This document shows, piece after piece, positions 15,784-24,728 of a stretch of DNA of 64,000 nt; the first letter of the stretch is position 1; the number at the start of each line of letters is the position of its first letter. The position numbers and the translations under genes are program-made. Where the stretch lies: contig NZ_JAGETY010000010.1 of assembly GCF_017571525.1 (NCBI RefSeq), positions 124,001 to 188,000 of the forward strand. The letters run 5' to 3'. This stretch comes from Hymenobacter sp. BT559 (GTDB taxonomy: Bacteria; Bacteroidota; Bacteroidia; Cytophagales; Hymenobacteraceae). The notes under the pieces are model-generated. The model had not been told where the DNA came from. It saw nothing but the letters and a program-made list of their open reading frames with translations, and ran no database searches.

Positions 15784-16809
15784 ATGGTATTCATTAGCTT
15801 GATGGGTTTCGTTGCCAGCTTAGTCCACCACCCCATGCAGGCAGCCCCCGCCACGGCCCACCCGCCGCAAAAGCTCTATCACCAAGCAGTGCCCTGGCTG
15901 GATACGGATGGGCAGCCCATCAACGCGCACGGCGCCGGCATCGTGGCGCATCAAAATGCCTACTATCTCTACGGTGAGCTGAAAGCAGGCAAAACGGAAC
16001 TGGTGCCGGGGCAGGGGTGGGAATGCTACCGGGTGCCGGCGGGTGGGGTAGCTTGCTACTCCTCGCACGACCTGCTGAACTGGCACAAGGAAGGCGTGGC
16101 GCTAGCCCCCAACACTACCGACCCGCACCACGACTTGCATGTGAGCAAGGTCATCGAGCGGCCCAAGGTTATCTACAACGACCGCACTAAGTTGTTTGTG
16201 ATGTGGCTGCACGTCGATTCGGAAACATATGGCTATTCGCAGGCCGGGGTGGCTACCAGCACGAGCCCTACGGGTCCTTTTCAGTACCAAGGCAGTGTGC
16301 AGCCCAATGGCCAGATGGTGCGCGACCTCACCCTTTTTAAAGACGATGACGGCCGCGCCTACCTGATTTTTGCTTCAGAGAGCAATGCGACCATGCACAT
16401 GGTGCTGCTCACCGACGACTACCTGGCGCCTACTACCCAGGAAAAGCAGATATTAGTCAACCAATCGCGCGAAGCGCCGGCCCTTTTCAAATACCGCGGC
16501 CTTTACTACCTGCTAACCTCGGGCTGTACGGGCTGGGCGCCCAATGCCGCCACCTACGCGGTAGCCAAAACCCCCCTGGGCGAGTGGAGGCAGCACGGTA
16601 ACCCCTGCGTGGGGCCTGGTGCTGCCTCCACCTTTGGAGGCCAGGGTACGTTTGTGCTGCCCGTGCCCGGCCACCCTAGCGAGTTCGTTTTCTTGACCGA
16701 CCGCTGGAACAAAACAGACTTAGAAGCGTCGCAGTATGCATGGCTGCGCCTGAAAATGGTGGGGAGGCGCCCCAGGATTTACGGGGCTAGCCAAGCGCAG
16801 CCACGCTAA
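15784..16809 (+). CDS. Glycoside hydrolase family 43 protein
   Basis: A 341-aa exported five-bladed beta-propeller glycosidase, closest to the GH43 subfamilies acting on galactans (exo-beta-1,3-galactanase-like). The blade-one motif AHGAGIVAHQNAYYLYGE replaces the usual D-with-surroundings pattern of xylosidases and is typical of this branch. ERPKVIYNDRTKLFVMWLH and the downstream REAPALFKYRGLYYLLTSG carry the acidic centre residues. A hydrophobic N-terminus (VFISLMGFVASLVHH) suggests export. Its stop codon is directly adjacent, with no spacer, to the stop of the convergent Smr gene. Confidence 0.85.
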   Translation: MVFISLMGFVASLVHHPMQAAPATAHPPQKLYHQAVPWLDTDGQPINAHGAGIVAHQNAYYLYGELKAGKTELVPGQGWECYRVPAGGVACYSSHDLLNWHKEGVALAPNTTDPHHDLHVSKVIERPKVIYNDRTKLFVMWLHVDSETYGYSQAGVATSTSPTGPFQYQGSVQPNGQMVRDLTLFKDDDGRAYLIFASESNATMHMVLLTDDYLAPTTQEKQILVNQSREAPALFKYRGLYYLLTSGCTGWAPNAATYAVAKTPLGEWRQHGNPCVGPGAASTFGGQGTFVLPVPGHPSEFVFLTDRWNKTDLEASQYAWLRLKMVGRRPRIYGASQAQPR

Positions 16810-18015
16810 CTACTTCAGACGCACCAGCGTAGCACCGTAGCCAAACTTCTCTTTCTGGGCCTCCTCAAAAAACTTAATGTCTTTGTTGCGGCTCAGCTGG
16901 CGGTGAATCTCCTTGCGCAGCGTGCCGTTGCCGGCGCCGTGGATGAAGATGATTTCATGCATGTTGGTGGCTAGGGCCCGGCTCAGCGCATCCTCGAAGG
17001 CATCGAGCTGCAGGCGCAGCAGGGCGGTATTGCTGAGGCCCTCGGCGCCTTCAGGGCGCAGCTTTTCGATATGCAAATCAAACTCGTGGGGTGGGGCCAC
17101 TAGGGCCGCCGCGGGCTTGGGCGGGGCGGGGGCAATGGCGGCGGGCACCGGCGCGGGCTTGTCGCCGGCCAGGGCCTGTTGTAGTGCCGAGGCCTGCTTA
17201 GAATCGAGGGCCGGGGCGGGGCTAGCGGCCGCTTCCAGCGCAGCTTCGGCCTGGGCCAGCTTCTCGGGATTGAGGGCGGGCGCCGGGCGCTCGTCGAGCT
17301 GAAACAGGTAAGCTTCTTTGCCGATAACCGGCGCCGGGCGGCGGCTCGTGTAAAAGGTGCTGGCCTTGAACGACTGGCGCTTGGTAAGCAGGCCGTAGGC
17401 CGTGTCGCTGTTCAGCTTAAAGCTTAGCAGCTGAAACACTACTGCGGGCCATTGCTCGAAATCTTTGAGGTGCAGGTGGGCTAGCGGGGCGCTGGCGGCC
17501 TTGGCCTTGAGCTGGCCGGTAGCCAGGGCGCGGTACTTGGTCTGGCGCTCTTCGCCGTAGGTAAACACCACCTCCGCCTCGGTATTATTGACTAAGTGCA
17601 GGGCGAGCAGCTCGGGGGCCTGGTGCACCAGCGCCAGGTACAGCCCTTTGGCGGCGGGTGGTGGGGGCGTGGGGGCAGCCGGGCGCGGCGGCATGGCCGC
17701 GCTGGGGCCGGCCGGCTGCGGGCGGCCAGAGGGGCTAGCGGTGGCTGCTGCCGGGGGGCTGCCGGGGCGCAGGGCCTTGGGCTGGCCGCCGGTGGGCTTG
17801 TTTTTCTTGCTGCCAGTAGCAGGGCGGGCGGGCTCGGGGGCAGGGCGACGGAAGGCCTGGCCTTCTTCAGCGGCAACGAGCACCAGCTCGCGGCGCAGCA
17901 CCGGAATGGTGAAGTCGTTGTCGATGGCTACTTCGACTAGCTCGCTGTCGAGCAGCCGCGTAACGATGCCTTCCTCGGTGCCCGTGAGCAGCCGTACTCT
18001 ATCTCCTACGTTCAT
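16810..18015 (-). CDS. DUF2027 and Smr domain protein
   Basis: A 401-aa Bacteroidota protein. Residues 1-50 are a small DUF2027-like barrel (MNVGDRVRLLTGTEEGIVTRL). A low-complexity Pro/Ala-rich stretch spans about 60-120, DUF2027 continues to about 240, a second Ala/Pro linker follows, and the C-terminal Smr domain starts at EFDLHIEKL with IIFIHGAGNGTLRKEIH near the end. Smr is the MutS2 C-terminal nuclease or nucleic-acid-binding domain; its canonical DLHG is DLHI here while HGxGxGxLR is kept. Role unsettled, possibly RNA quality control or recombination. A near-consensus -7 box (TACCTTTA, 18074-18081) lies upstream. Confidence 0.9.
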   Translation of the reverse strand: MNVGDRVRLLTGTEEGIVTRLLDSELVEVAIDNDFTIPVLRRELVLVAAEEGQAFRRPAPEPARPATGSKKNKPTGGQPKALRPGSPPAAATASPSGRPQPAGPSAAMPPRPAAPTPPPPAAKGLYLALVHQAPELLALHLVNNTEAEVVFTYGEERQTKYRALATGQLKAKAASAPLAHLHLKDFEQWPAVVFQLLSFKLNSDTAYGLLTKRQSFKASTFYTSRRPAPVIGKEAYLFQLDERPAPALNPEKLAQAEAALEAAASPAPALDSKQASALQQALAGDKPAPVPAAIAPAPPKPAAALVAPPHEFDLHIEKLRPEGAEGLSNTALLRLQLDAFEDALSRALATNMHEIIFIHGAGNGTLRKEIHRQLSRNKDIKFFEEAQKEKFGYGATLVRLK

Positions 18016-18276
18016 AAAAACTCAGCTAGTTGCGGGATGCTCCGCGTACCAGGGCAGTACGCGAAGCGCGCCGTAAAGGTAGGCCAGGCACTGAGGCAGG
18101 CCGAAAATAGCGCCCGGCCAGGCCCCATAAAGAGCGCAAACGTTTGCAGGTCAACCCGGTGAAATACGCGTGAAAGTGCCCGAAAAGGCCCGTAGCATGT
18201 CGTATCTTAGCTCGGGTACTGGCCTGCGGCGCTGACGCCCGGGCCCGGCGTACTTCTTTTTCCCACCCCATTTACT

Positions 18277-21159
18277 ATGATAAAACCTCAACTCCTGGGG
18301 CGTTTGGCACTGGCTATCTTGCTGCTGGTGGGCTGGGCCCCCGTGGCCTGGGCCCAATCGCCGGTGACGGTCAGCCCGTCGTATTTCACCGCCGATACGC
18401 CGCTCACTATCACCTACGATGCCACGCTGGGCGATGGCGGGCTAGCCAGCTACAACGGGGACGTTTACATCTGGACCGGCCTCATCACCGACAAAAGCAC
18501 CAGCAGCACAAACTGGCACTTTGTGGCGGGCACCAACTTCAACGCACCTACGGCGGCCGAGAAGATGACTTCGCTCGGCAACCACAAGTATAGCATTTCG
18601 CTCACGCCGCGTACATATTACCCTGGTTTTGCCACTTCCGGCGAGGTGCTGCAAAAGCTGGCGATGGTGTTTCGCGGCACGGGCGGCTCGCCGCAGGGCA
18701 AAGGCGTGGGCAGCACCGACATTCTGGTGGCGCCCGGCGTGCAGGCCAGCTTCACCAGCCCGGCTGTTTCTAACACCATAGTGCCCGCTGGCACCTCGGT
18801 GACTGTGGCGGGCACGGCCTCGGTGGCCGCCACGCTTACGCTCACGCTCAATGGCGCGCAGGTGGCGCAGCAAGCCAACGCCACCACGCTGTCGGCCAAT
18901 GTAACCATCACCCAGCAGGGGGTAAATACGCTGGTGCTCACCGCCGATGATGGCAAAACTACGTCTTCGGCCACCACGACTATTATCGTAGCGCCGGCCG
19001 TGACCACGGCCGCGTTGCCGGCGGGCGCCAACCCCGATGGCATTACCTACCTGCCCAATGGCACTTCGGTTATCCTGACCCTGACGGCGCCCCGCAAGAG
19101 CTTTGTGTATGTGATTGGCGAGTTCAACAACTGGCAGGCTGCCTCGGCCGGCCTCATGAACAAGACTGCTACCGTAGACTCGGACCCGGCCACCGGCCGC
19201 TGGTGGGTGCAGATAGACGGCCTGACGGCGGGCCAGGAATACGCGTATCAATTTCTGGTAGATGGCCAGCTGCGCGTGGCCGACCCGTATTGCGAGAAGG
19301 TGCTGGACCCGGACAACGACAAGTACATTCCGGCCGTCACTTATCCCAACCTCAAGCCGTATCCCACCGGCAGCACTACCGGCCTGGTATCGGTGCTGCA
19401 AACCAACCAGCCGGCCTATACCTGGACGGCCACCAGCTTTCAGCGCCCGGCCCGCACCAACATGGTGGTGTATGAGCTGCTGATGCGCGACTTTACGGCC
19501 CGCCACGACTACCAGACCCTCAAGGACACGCTTAGCTACATTCAGCGGCTAGGGGTCAACGTCATCGAGCTGATGCCCATCAATGAGTTTGACGGCAACG
19601 ACAACTGGGGCTACAGCCCGTGCTTTTACTTCGCCCCCGACAAGTACTACGGCACCAAAAATGCGCTGAAGGCGCTCATCGACGAGTGTCACCGCCGCGG
19701 CATTGCCGTGGTGCTCGATATGGTGCTCAACCACTCCACCGGTCAGAGCCCGATGGTGCAGCTCTACGGCAACGTATCGACCGGCCCCACGGCCGATAAC
19801 CCGTGGTTTAACACCTCGGCGCCGCACCCCTACAGCGTGTACAACGACCTGAACCACGAGAGTGCCTACACCCGGTACTTCTCGAAGAATGTCATCAAGT
19901 TCTGGCTCCAGGAATACCACATCGATGGCTACCGCTTCGACCTGGCCGGGGGCTTCAGCCAGGTGCCCAAAACGAACGATACCTACGCCAACTACGACCC
20001 GACGCGCGTGGCTATTTGGGAAGACTACTACAACGCCCAGATGGCGGCTAGCCCTGGCTCGTATCCCATTCTGGAGCACTTCCCCAACGGCGTGAGCGCC
20101 AGCAACCCCACCGACGAGGGCAAGGTGCTAAGCGACTATGGCCTGATGCTGTGGGGCAACATGAACCCCAACTACACCCAGGCCTCGATGGGCTACAGCA
20201 GCGGCTGGGACCTGAGCTACGGCTACTACGGCGACCAGGGCGGCCGCGGCTGGGGCAAGCCCAACTCGATAGCCTACATGGAAAGCCACGACGAGGAGCG
20301 GATGCAGTTCAAGAACAAGACCTACGGCAATACCAACGGCAGCTACTCGGTTAAAGACCCCGCCACTGGCCTCAAGCGCGACGAGCTGGCAGCAGTCCTG
20401 TTCTTTAGCCAGCCCGGCCCGCGCATGGTGTGGCAGTTTGGCGAGATTGGCTACGATTACAGCATCAATACCTGCTCGGACGGCACGACCATCGACCCCA
20501 ACTGCCGCACGGCCGCCAAGCCCATCCGGTGGGACTACCGCCAGGACGCCGGCCGCCGCCACCTCTACGCCATTTACAAGACCATGGCCCAGCTCAAGCA
20601 GCAGCCGGTCTTCAGCTCCTTTACCTCGTACACCCAGAACCTGAGTGGCGCTATCAAGTCCATCAGCATCTCAAGTGCTGACCTGAGCGTGGTGACGTAT
20701 GGCAACTTTGACGTGCAGGCGATTCCGACCACCATCACCTTCCCCAGCACGGGTACCTGGTACAACTACATCACGGGCGCTACCCTGAACGTGACCAGCA
20801 CGACGCTGGCCTTCACCTTGCAGCCCGGCGAGTATGCCGTGTACACGAGCAAGGCCCTGGGCACGCCCGTGCCACTGGCTGCCCGCGCCGCCCAGCAAAC
20901 GGCCGCCTTCCAGCTAAGCCTGGCGCCCAACCCGGCCGCCGGCACCACCACCATCCAGTACCAACTGCCCGCGGCGGCCACGGCCAGCATCGCGGTGCAA
21001 AACGTGCTCGGCCAAACCGTGCGCCAGCTAGCCCCTGCCCGCCAGGCGGCCGGTGCCCAGGCGCAGGTGCTGCCCCTGCAGGGCCTGGCGCCCGGTGTGT
21101 ACCTGGTGCGCCTGCAAGCCGGCGAGCTAACCCAGGCCACCCGCCTGCTGGTGCAGTAG
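18277..21159 (+). CDS. Secreted GH13 alpha-amylase family protein, T9SS substrate
   Basis: A 960-aa secreted alpha-glucan-active enzyme. Signal peptide 1-26 (cleavage after AWA). Residues about 27-250 are immunoglobulin-like modules, then a CBM48-type module (SFVYVIGEFNNWQ near 276). The GH13 barrel runs from about 390 to 760: region I VVLDMVLNHST (about 477), region II GYRFDLAGG with nucleophile Asp (about 550), region III PILEHF with catalytic Glu (about 597), region IV AYMESHDEERM (about 668). A C-terminal domain is followed by a type A T9SS sorting domain (LSLAPNPAAGTTTIQY to the end). It should be exported by the type IX system and anchored or released at the surface, digesting starch-like polymers. 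Confidence 0.94.
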   Translation: MIKPQLLGRLALAILLLVGWAPVAWAQSPVTVSPSYFTADTPLTITYDATLGDGGLASYNGDVYIWTGLITDKSTSSTNWHFVAGTNFNAPTAAEKMTSLGNHKYSISLTPRTYYPGFATSGEVLQKLAMVFRGTGGSPQGKGVGSTDILVAPGVQASFTSPAVSNTIVPAGTSVTVAGTASVAATLTLTLNGAQVAQQANATTLSANVTITQQGVNTLVLTADDGKTTSSATTTIIVAPAVTTAALPAGANPDGITYLPNGTSVILTLTAPRKSFVYVIGEFNNWQAASAGLMNKTATVDSDPATGRWWVQIDGLTAGQEYAYQFLVDGQLRVADPYCEKVLDPDNDKYIPAVTYPNLKPYPTGSTTGLVSVLQTNQPAYTWTATSFQRPARTNMVVYELLMRDFTARHDYQTLKDTLSYIQRLGVNVIELMPINEFDGNDNWGYSPCFYFAPDKYYGTKNALKALIDECHRRGIAVVLDMVLNHSTGQSPMVQLYGNVSTGPTADNPWFNTSAPHPYSVYNDLNHESAYTRYFSKNVIKFWLQEYHIDGYRFDLAGGFSQVPKTNDTYANYDPTRVAIWEDYYNAQMAASPGSYPILEHFPNGVSASNPTDEGKVLSDYGLMLWGNMNPNYTQASMGYSSGWDLSYGYYGDQGGRGWGKPNSIAYMESHDEERMQFKNKTYGNTNGSYSVKDPATGLKRDELAAVLFFSQPGPRMVWQFGEIGYDYSINTCSDGTTIDPNCRTAAKPIRWDYRQDAGRRHLYAIYKTMAQLKQQPVFSSFTSYTQNLSGAIKSISISSADLSVVTYGNFDVQAIPTTITFPSTGTWYNYITGATLNVTSTTLAFTLQPGEYAVYTSKALGTPVPLAARAAQQTAAFQLSLAPNPAAGTTTIQYQLPAAATASIAVQNVLGQTVRQLAPARQAAGAQAQVLPLQGLAPGVYLVRLQAGELTQATRLLVQ

Positions 21160-21172
21160 CACGCTGGCTAGC

Positions 21173-21218
21173 CCACAAAAAAGCCTCCGCTGCCAGTGCT
21201 GCGGAGGCTTTTTTGTGG
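21173..21218. terminator. Strong bidirectional terminator
   Basis: A perfect 18-bp stem (CCACAAAAAAGCCTCCGC and complement) with a ten-base loop, A-tract before and T-tract after. Ends both the GH13 gene and the convergent kinase gene. Confidence 0.9.
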
Positions 21219-21237
21219 AAAGCGCTAAAGCCTGGGG

Positions 21238-22089
21238 CTAGCGCGAATGCTCGTGGAAGCTCACCAGGTCGTCGATGGGTGAGCGAATGATTTTGCCTAC
21301 CTGCATGCCGTGGCTGTTGGCTACCTGCGTGAGGGCATCGCGGAAGTTATAGCCCACCGAGCCCACGCAGTTGAAGGTGAGGCTCTGGTAGTTGGGGTAA
21401 TGCAATACCAGGTTTTGGAAGAAGGCTTCGAACGCCTCTACCACAATCTGGCGGCAGTAGCTCACGTTGTTGTGGTCGTAGCAAAACTTGGCGAAGCTGG
21501 CCAGGAAGCGGTTGGGCAGCGGCTGGTTGTAGAGTCGGTCCAGGATGTCGTTGCGCGAGCCCAGGCTGTATTCCTCCTGCAAAGCCTCACTCAGGCCGTC
21601 GGGTAGCAAGCCGCGCAGGTGGTCGCGCAGCAAGCGCTTGCCCAGGAAGGAGCCGCTGCCCTCATCGCCCAGGAAGAACCCTAGCGAGTCGACGTTATAC
21701 GTGATATCCGTGCCGTCGTAGATGCACGAATTGGTGCCCGTGCCCAGAATGGCGGCAAAGCCCGGCTGGTGGCCTAGCAGCGCGCGGGCGGCGGCCAGTA
21801 GGTCTTCGGTAACCTCGACTTTGGTGGCGTTGGGAAACTGCTGGCGCAGGGCGGCGGCCACCACCTCGGCCTTGGTGGGGCTCGACACGCCGGCGCCGTA
21901 GAAATAAACCTCGCGCACGGCCGCGTGGGGCAGCGTATCGGGCAGGTTTTTTTCGAGCGAGGCACTAATGTCCTGCGTGTCTACAAAGTCGGGGTTGTAC
22001 CCTTCAGTGTTGAAGTACACGCGCTGGCCCGCGTCGGAGAGCTGGCACCAGCTGGTTTTGGTCGAGCCGCCGTCGGCAATAAGTATCAT
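21238..22089 (-). CDS. BadF/BadG-type sugar kinase (N-acetylglucosamine kinase-like)
   Basis: A 283-aa ASKHA-fold ATPase of the BadF/BadG/BcrA/BcrD family, the group containing N-acetylglucosamine kinases. It starts MILIADGGSTKTSWCQL (phosphate 1 motif), with FAAILGTGTNSCIYDG (phosphate 2) near residue 113 and GFFLGDEGSGSFLGKRLL near 137, the last typical of GlcNAc kinases in Bacteroidota. It would phosphorylate an amino sugar recycled from peptidoglycan or taken up. The region upstream (22104-22204) holds an imperfect inverted repeat in its leader. Confidence 0.9.
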   Translation of the reverse strand: MILIADGGSTKTSWCQLSDAGQRVYFNTEGYNPDFVDTQDISASLEKNLPDTLPHAAVREVYFYGAGVSSPTKAEVVAAALRQQFPNATKVEVTEDLLAAARALLGHQPGFAAILGTGTNSCIYDGTDITYNVDSLGFFLGDEGSGSFLGKRLLRDHLRGLLPDGLSEALQEEYSLGSRNDILDRLYNQPLPNRFLASFAKFCYDHNNVSYCRQIVVEAFEAFFQNLVLHYPNYQSLTFNCVGSVGYNFRDALTQVANSHGMQVGKIIRSPIDDLVSFHEHSR

Positions 22090-22103
22090 AAAGGGGTTGG
22101 TAA

Positions 22104-22204
22104 TTGGTTGTTGGGTGCTGGCTTTGGACTTTTGGCTACAGGGCAGGACTTTTACTGGCTGGGTTCAAACCGCCAAAAACCAAAAACTGATAACCGACAA
22201 CCAA
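22104..22204. repeat. Imperfect inverted repeat of TTGGTTGTTGG type
   Basis: TTGGTTGTTGGGTGC on the left and ACTGATAACCGACAACCAA on the right frame about 60 bases; arms are only partly complementary. Probably another dispersed palindrome, in the 5' region of the kinase gene. Confidence 0.45.
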
Positions 22205-22251
22205 AGCGAGGAGCGAAGCCGCGAAAATAGCGCCCACCGGCTAAGCCCGGG

Positions 22252-23754
22252 CTAGTGGCCGGCCGCATTTACTACCGGCTGGGCCACCGCGGCGTGTTGG
22301 GGCGAGGGCAACAGGTCAATCCAGCCGTCTTCACTTACCACAATAGCCAGGCAGGGGTAGGGCGAGGAGCTGGTATAGCGCACGGCCGAGTTGTAGCGCG
22401 CGCCACGGCTGCTGTCGCCTTTTTCGGTGGCCTGCCCGTCCAGAATAACCCCAATGGCATAGCACACGCCGCTTGGCTCAATCATTACTGCGCCATCAAT
22501 GGAGGTGGCTTGGCGCAGCACGGGCGGCGTCATGGGCCGGGGCACCACCCGGAAGCACTGGCGGCGCAGGCGCTCGGCCTCGGGCTTGGCGCCGGCCGTG
22601 ATGCACAGCATGGTGCCATGGCTCTGATTAGAAGCTTCCAGGGCCAGCTCCCAGAGGTAAGCCACCCCGGCATCGTCAATATCGGGAAAGACCTGCCGGA
22701 TAACGCGGTCAAAATTATCGGCCTGCACCTTGCCCTGCGGCAGGCGCGGCGTGTTGCTCACCACCCGCATAAGCGTGTGGCCAGCATGGCGCAATTCCCA
22801 GCCATAGTGGTTGGTAAAGTGCACCGTGGCCAGGGGCTCATACTGCGGCGCATTTTCGGGCACGAGGTGGCCTAGCCCAAATACGTGCGCCGCATCCGAC
22901 ACCAGGCCCGTCGAGCCTTCGGTGAGCTCCAGCAGCTTGCGGATGGAGCGGTGGTCGCGCAGCGGCACGGGTGTTTCGAGAGTCAGCACCGGCACAATGG
23001 CCGCGTGCTGGCGGCGGCCCAGCAGCATGGTGCCGCGGCCCTCGTCGCCTTCGTGGCGCAGGGCGGCCACGCCCAGGCAGGCATCGTACAGGCCGTGGGC
23101 GTTGCCGGGGCTCACGCGCAGCATGAGGCGGCGGCCGGCACCGCGCAGCACCTCATTGTAGTCGCGGTCGAGCACTGGCTGCTCGTTGTCGGCGGTGTCG
23201 GCTTCGCGCAGGGCGCGGGTACATTCGTGCAAAAACTCCAGCACCGCCGCGTGGGGCAGCGAGCAGGTCCGGTTGGGCCCCGGCTTGCCGGGCAGCGTGT
23301 AGTAAGAATTGTAGGTGTCGGCGGCCAGCTGAAGCACGACTACTACCAGGTAGCCATTGAGACTGAGCGGCGTAGAGCAAAAGCAGCGGCGATTCTCCCC
23401 GCGCCGGGCTACTATGCTCTGCAGTACCTGGTCGGTGGCCTTGCACACCAGTTCGTACCAGTGCTGCTTTTCGATGCGGTCGTGGTCCTGCGGGTGCAGG
23501 TGGTACACATTGTCGCGCGGGCTCAGGTCGCTGGCCTCAAAAGAAGCAGCCAGCGTCTTGATGCCTGCAAACTCGGCTGGGCTGTAGCGCAGGCTGGTGG
23601 GCTCTACCACCACGCTTTGCGGGTCGTCCTCTTCGCGGCCCTGGGCGAGGCCTAGCAAGAAAACCTCAGGCCGCAGATTGCGGTCGAGCAAATTGAAAGT
23701 ACCTTCGGCAAATAGCTGAGCCGAAACGCGAAACAAGCTTTGGTGTTCCCACAT
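22252..23754 (-). CDS. DisA_N (diadenylate cyclase-like) protein with large N-terminal region
   Basis: A 500-aa protein whose last 130 residues match the DisA_N/DAC fold: HGTMLCITAGA near 380 (first strand), SIDGAVMIEPSG with the DGA motif at 420-422, then SSRGARYNSAVRYT at 449-461 and CLAIVVSEDGWIDLL at 468-482. In DisA and CdaA the second motif is GTRHR; here it is GARYN, so the first Arg is kept but His and the second Arg are replaced. Residues 1 to about 370 are an unfamiliar region, possibly a sensor, with no membrane segment, unlike CdaA, and no DisA linker or HhH domain. It may make c-di-AMP, bind a nucleotide, or be inactive. The ATG at 23754 is chosen; the longer frame adds a low-complexity tail. 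Divergent from a small membrane protein gene. Confidence 0.8.
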   Translation of the reverse strand: MWEHQSLFRVSAQLFAEGTFNLLDRNLRPEVFLLGLAQGREEDDPQSVVVEPTSLRYSPAEFAGIKTLAASFEASDLSPRDNVYHLHPQDHDRIEKQHWYELVCKATDQVLQSIVARRGENRRCFCSTPLSLNGYLVVVVLQLAADTYNSYYTLPGKPGPNRTCSLPHAAVLEFLHECTRALREADTADNEQPVLDRDYNEVLRGAGRRLMLRVSPGNAHGLYDACLGVAALRHEGDEGRGTMLLGRRQHAAIVPVLTLETPVPLRDHRSIRKLLELTEGSTGLVSDAAHVFGLGHLVPENAPQYEPLATVHFTNHYGWELRHAGHTLMRVVSNTPRLPQGKVQADNFDRVIRQVFPDIDDAGVAYLWELALEASNQSHGTMLCITAGAKPEAERLRRQCFRVVPRPMTPPVLRQATSIDGAVMIEPSGVCYAIGVILDGQATEKGDSSRGARYNSAVRYTSSSPYPCLAIVVSEDGWIDLLPSPQHAAVAQPVVNAAGH

Positions 23755-23962
23755 AGGTGGCAGTCGGGGGCGATGGGGCGATGGTCGCCAGGGCCGGGAA
23801 GGGCTGCCCACGCATCCGCAAGCAGCACTGGCTAGCCAGCCATACGTAAAAGTCCACTTAATAGCTGCGTAACAGCCAGCAAAGCTGCTACATTTTCGCA
23901 ACTTCATCGTAACTTCGGGTTGCAGCCACGGGCGTTTTCCCTACCATCCAGCACCCTAGCCT

Positions 23963-24220
23963 ATGCTCTTCGTCGACATGCTTTTTGTGATGGTGGTGGG
24001 CCTGTCGTTCATCCCCATTATGACCGGGTACTGCGCCTCCTCCCGCGGGCGCTCGTTCTGGCTATGGTTTGCGCTGGGTTGGCTCCTGCCCATCATATCC
24101 TTCCTACTGCTGTTCGCCCTGATAGCGCGCGATGAGCTAGACCCCGGCCGCCAGCTGCTGCGCGAGGCCCGGCAGATTTTAAAGGAAGCCGAACAGAAAG
24201 CGGTGGAAAAAAATGGTTAA
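23963..24220 (+). CDS. Small two-TM membrane protein
   Basis: An 85-aa protein with two hydrophobic segments (LFVMVVGLSFIPIMTG and WLWFALGWLLPIISFLLLFALIA) and a charged C-terminal helix (ELDPGRQLLREARQILKEAEQ) likely cytoplasmic and coiled-coil-like. No family recognised. It is divergent from the DisA_N gene with about 208 bases between, so a functional link is only suggested. Its last codons and TAA lie inside a palindromic repeat. Confidence 0.65.
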   Translation: MLFVDMLFVMVVGLSFIPIMTGYCASSRGRSFWLWFALGWLLPIISFLLLFALIARDELDPGRQLLREARQILKEAEQKAVEKNG

Positions 24221-24276
24221 TTTACTAATGGTCAATGGTTAATATTGTTCAATAATCCCTGACGACATTAACCATT
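24212..24276. repeat. AATGGTTAAT palindrome between convergent genes
   Basis: AATGGTTAAT at the left and ATTAACCATT at the right, with a further internal copy AATGGTTAATATTG. The left arm supplies the final Asn-Gly codons and the TAA of the small membrane protein gene; the right arm overlaps the TAA of the DUF3140 gene on the other strand. Confidence 0.75.
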
Positions 24277-24631
24277 ACTTCTTCAGCGGGTCGTGGCCCC
24301 AGTTCATGAGCGAGTAGCGCCAGCGCGAGGTTTCGATGTCCTTTTTATCGTGCGGGCCCTGGGCCGAGTGGCGGCTCACGTAGCTGTGCACTTTGTGCAT
24401 GTGAGCCTCGTCTGCGGGCGTGAGGTCGGCCTTTTTCTTGTGTAAAATCTCGATAATGCGCTCGCCCGAGTGGTGGCCGATGCTTTCGCCATCGCCGCTA
24501 GCCTGGCCCACCGACTTCGATTCGTCGGTTTTGAGCCACTTCTCTAGCTCGCCGGCCGTCATGTTCACGTCGTGCTTAAAAGAGGTATAGATGTCGTCGT
24601 TCTTACTATCGGAAGCGTGGGCGGTTGCCAT
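24275..24631 (-). CDS. DUF3140 protein
   Basis: A 118-aa soluble, strongly charged protein of the DUF3140 family: FKHDVNMTAGELEKWLKTDESKSVG at 18-43, then HHSGERIIEILHKKKADLT and MHKVHSYVSRHSAQGP. DUF3140 proteins are proposed DNA-binding or stress-related proteins; no activity is established to my knowledge. Single gene. Nothing in its surroundings hints at a job. Confidence 0.85.
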   Translation of the reverse strand: MATAHASDSKNDDIYTSFKHDVNMTAGELEKWLKTDESKSVGQASGDGESIGHHSGERIIEILHKKKADLTPADEAHMHKVHSYVSRHSAQGPHDKKDIETSRWRYSLMNWGHDPLKK

Positions 24632-24695
24632 AAGAAAGCATTGCTAAGTTTGAGAGTAACAGGCTTACTATAAGCTGCCCAGCTTGGTTGCCCGG

Positions 24696-24727
24696 CAGTA
24701 GCGCGAAGCAGAAGCTTCGCGCTACTG
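24696..24727. repeat. CAGTAGCGCGAAGC palindrome
   Basis: A perfect 14-bp stem (CAGTAGCGCGAAGC and complement) with loop AGAA, one base from the stop codon of the flavoprotein gene. A reverse-oriented copy with loop TTCT lies at 47948. Confidence 0.8.
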
Positions 24728-24728
24728 T

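Noticed and set aside
18442-19506. 354-codon minus-strand frame inside the GH13 gene
   Set aside because: Arg/Gly/His-rich antisense shadow of a high-GC gene; no recognisable domain, and the plus frame has clear GH13 motifs.
22150-22175. tRNA-like T-arm (GGTTCAAACC)
   Set aside because: No acceptor stem, anticodon arm or CCA-compatible end; it lies within an imperfect inverted repeat.
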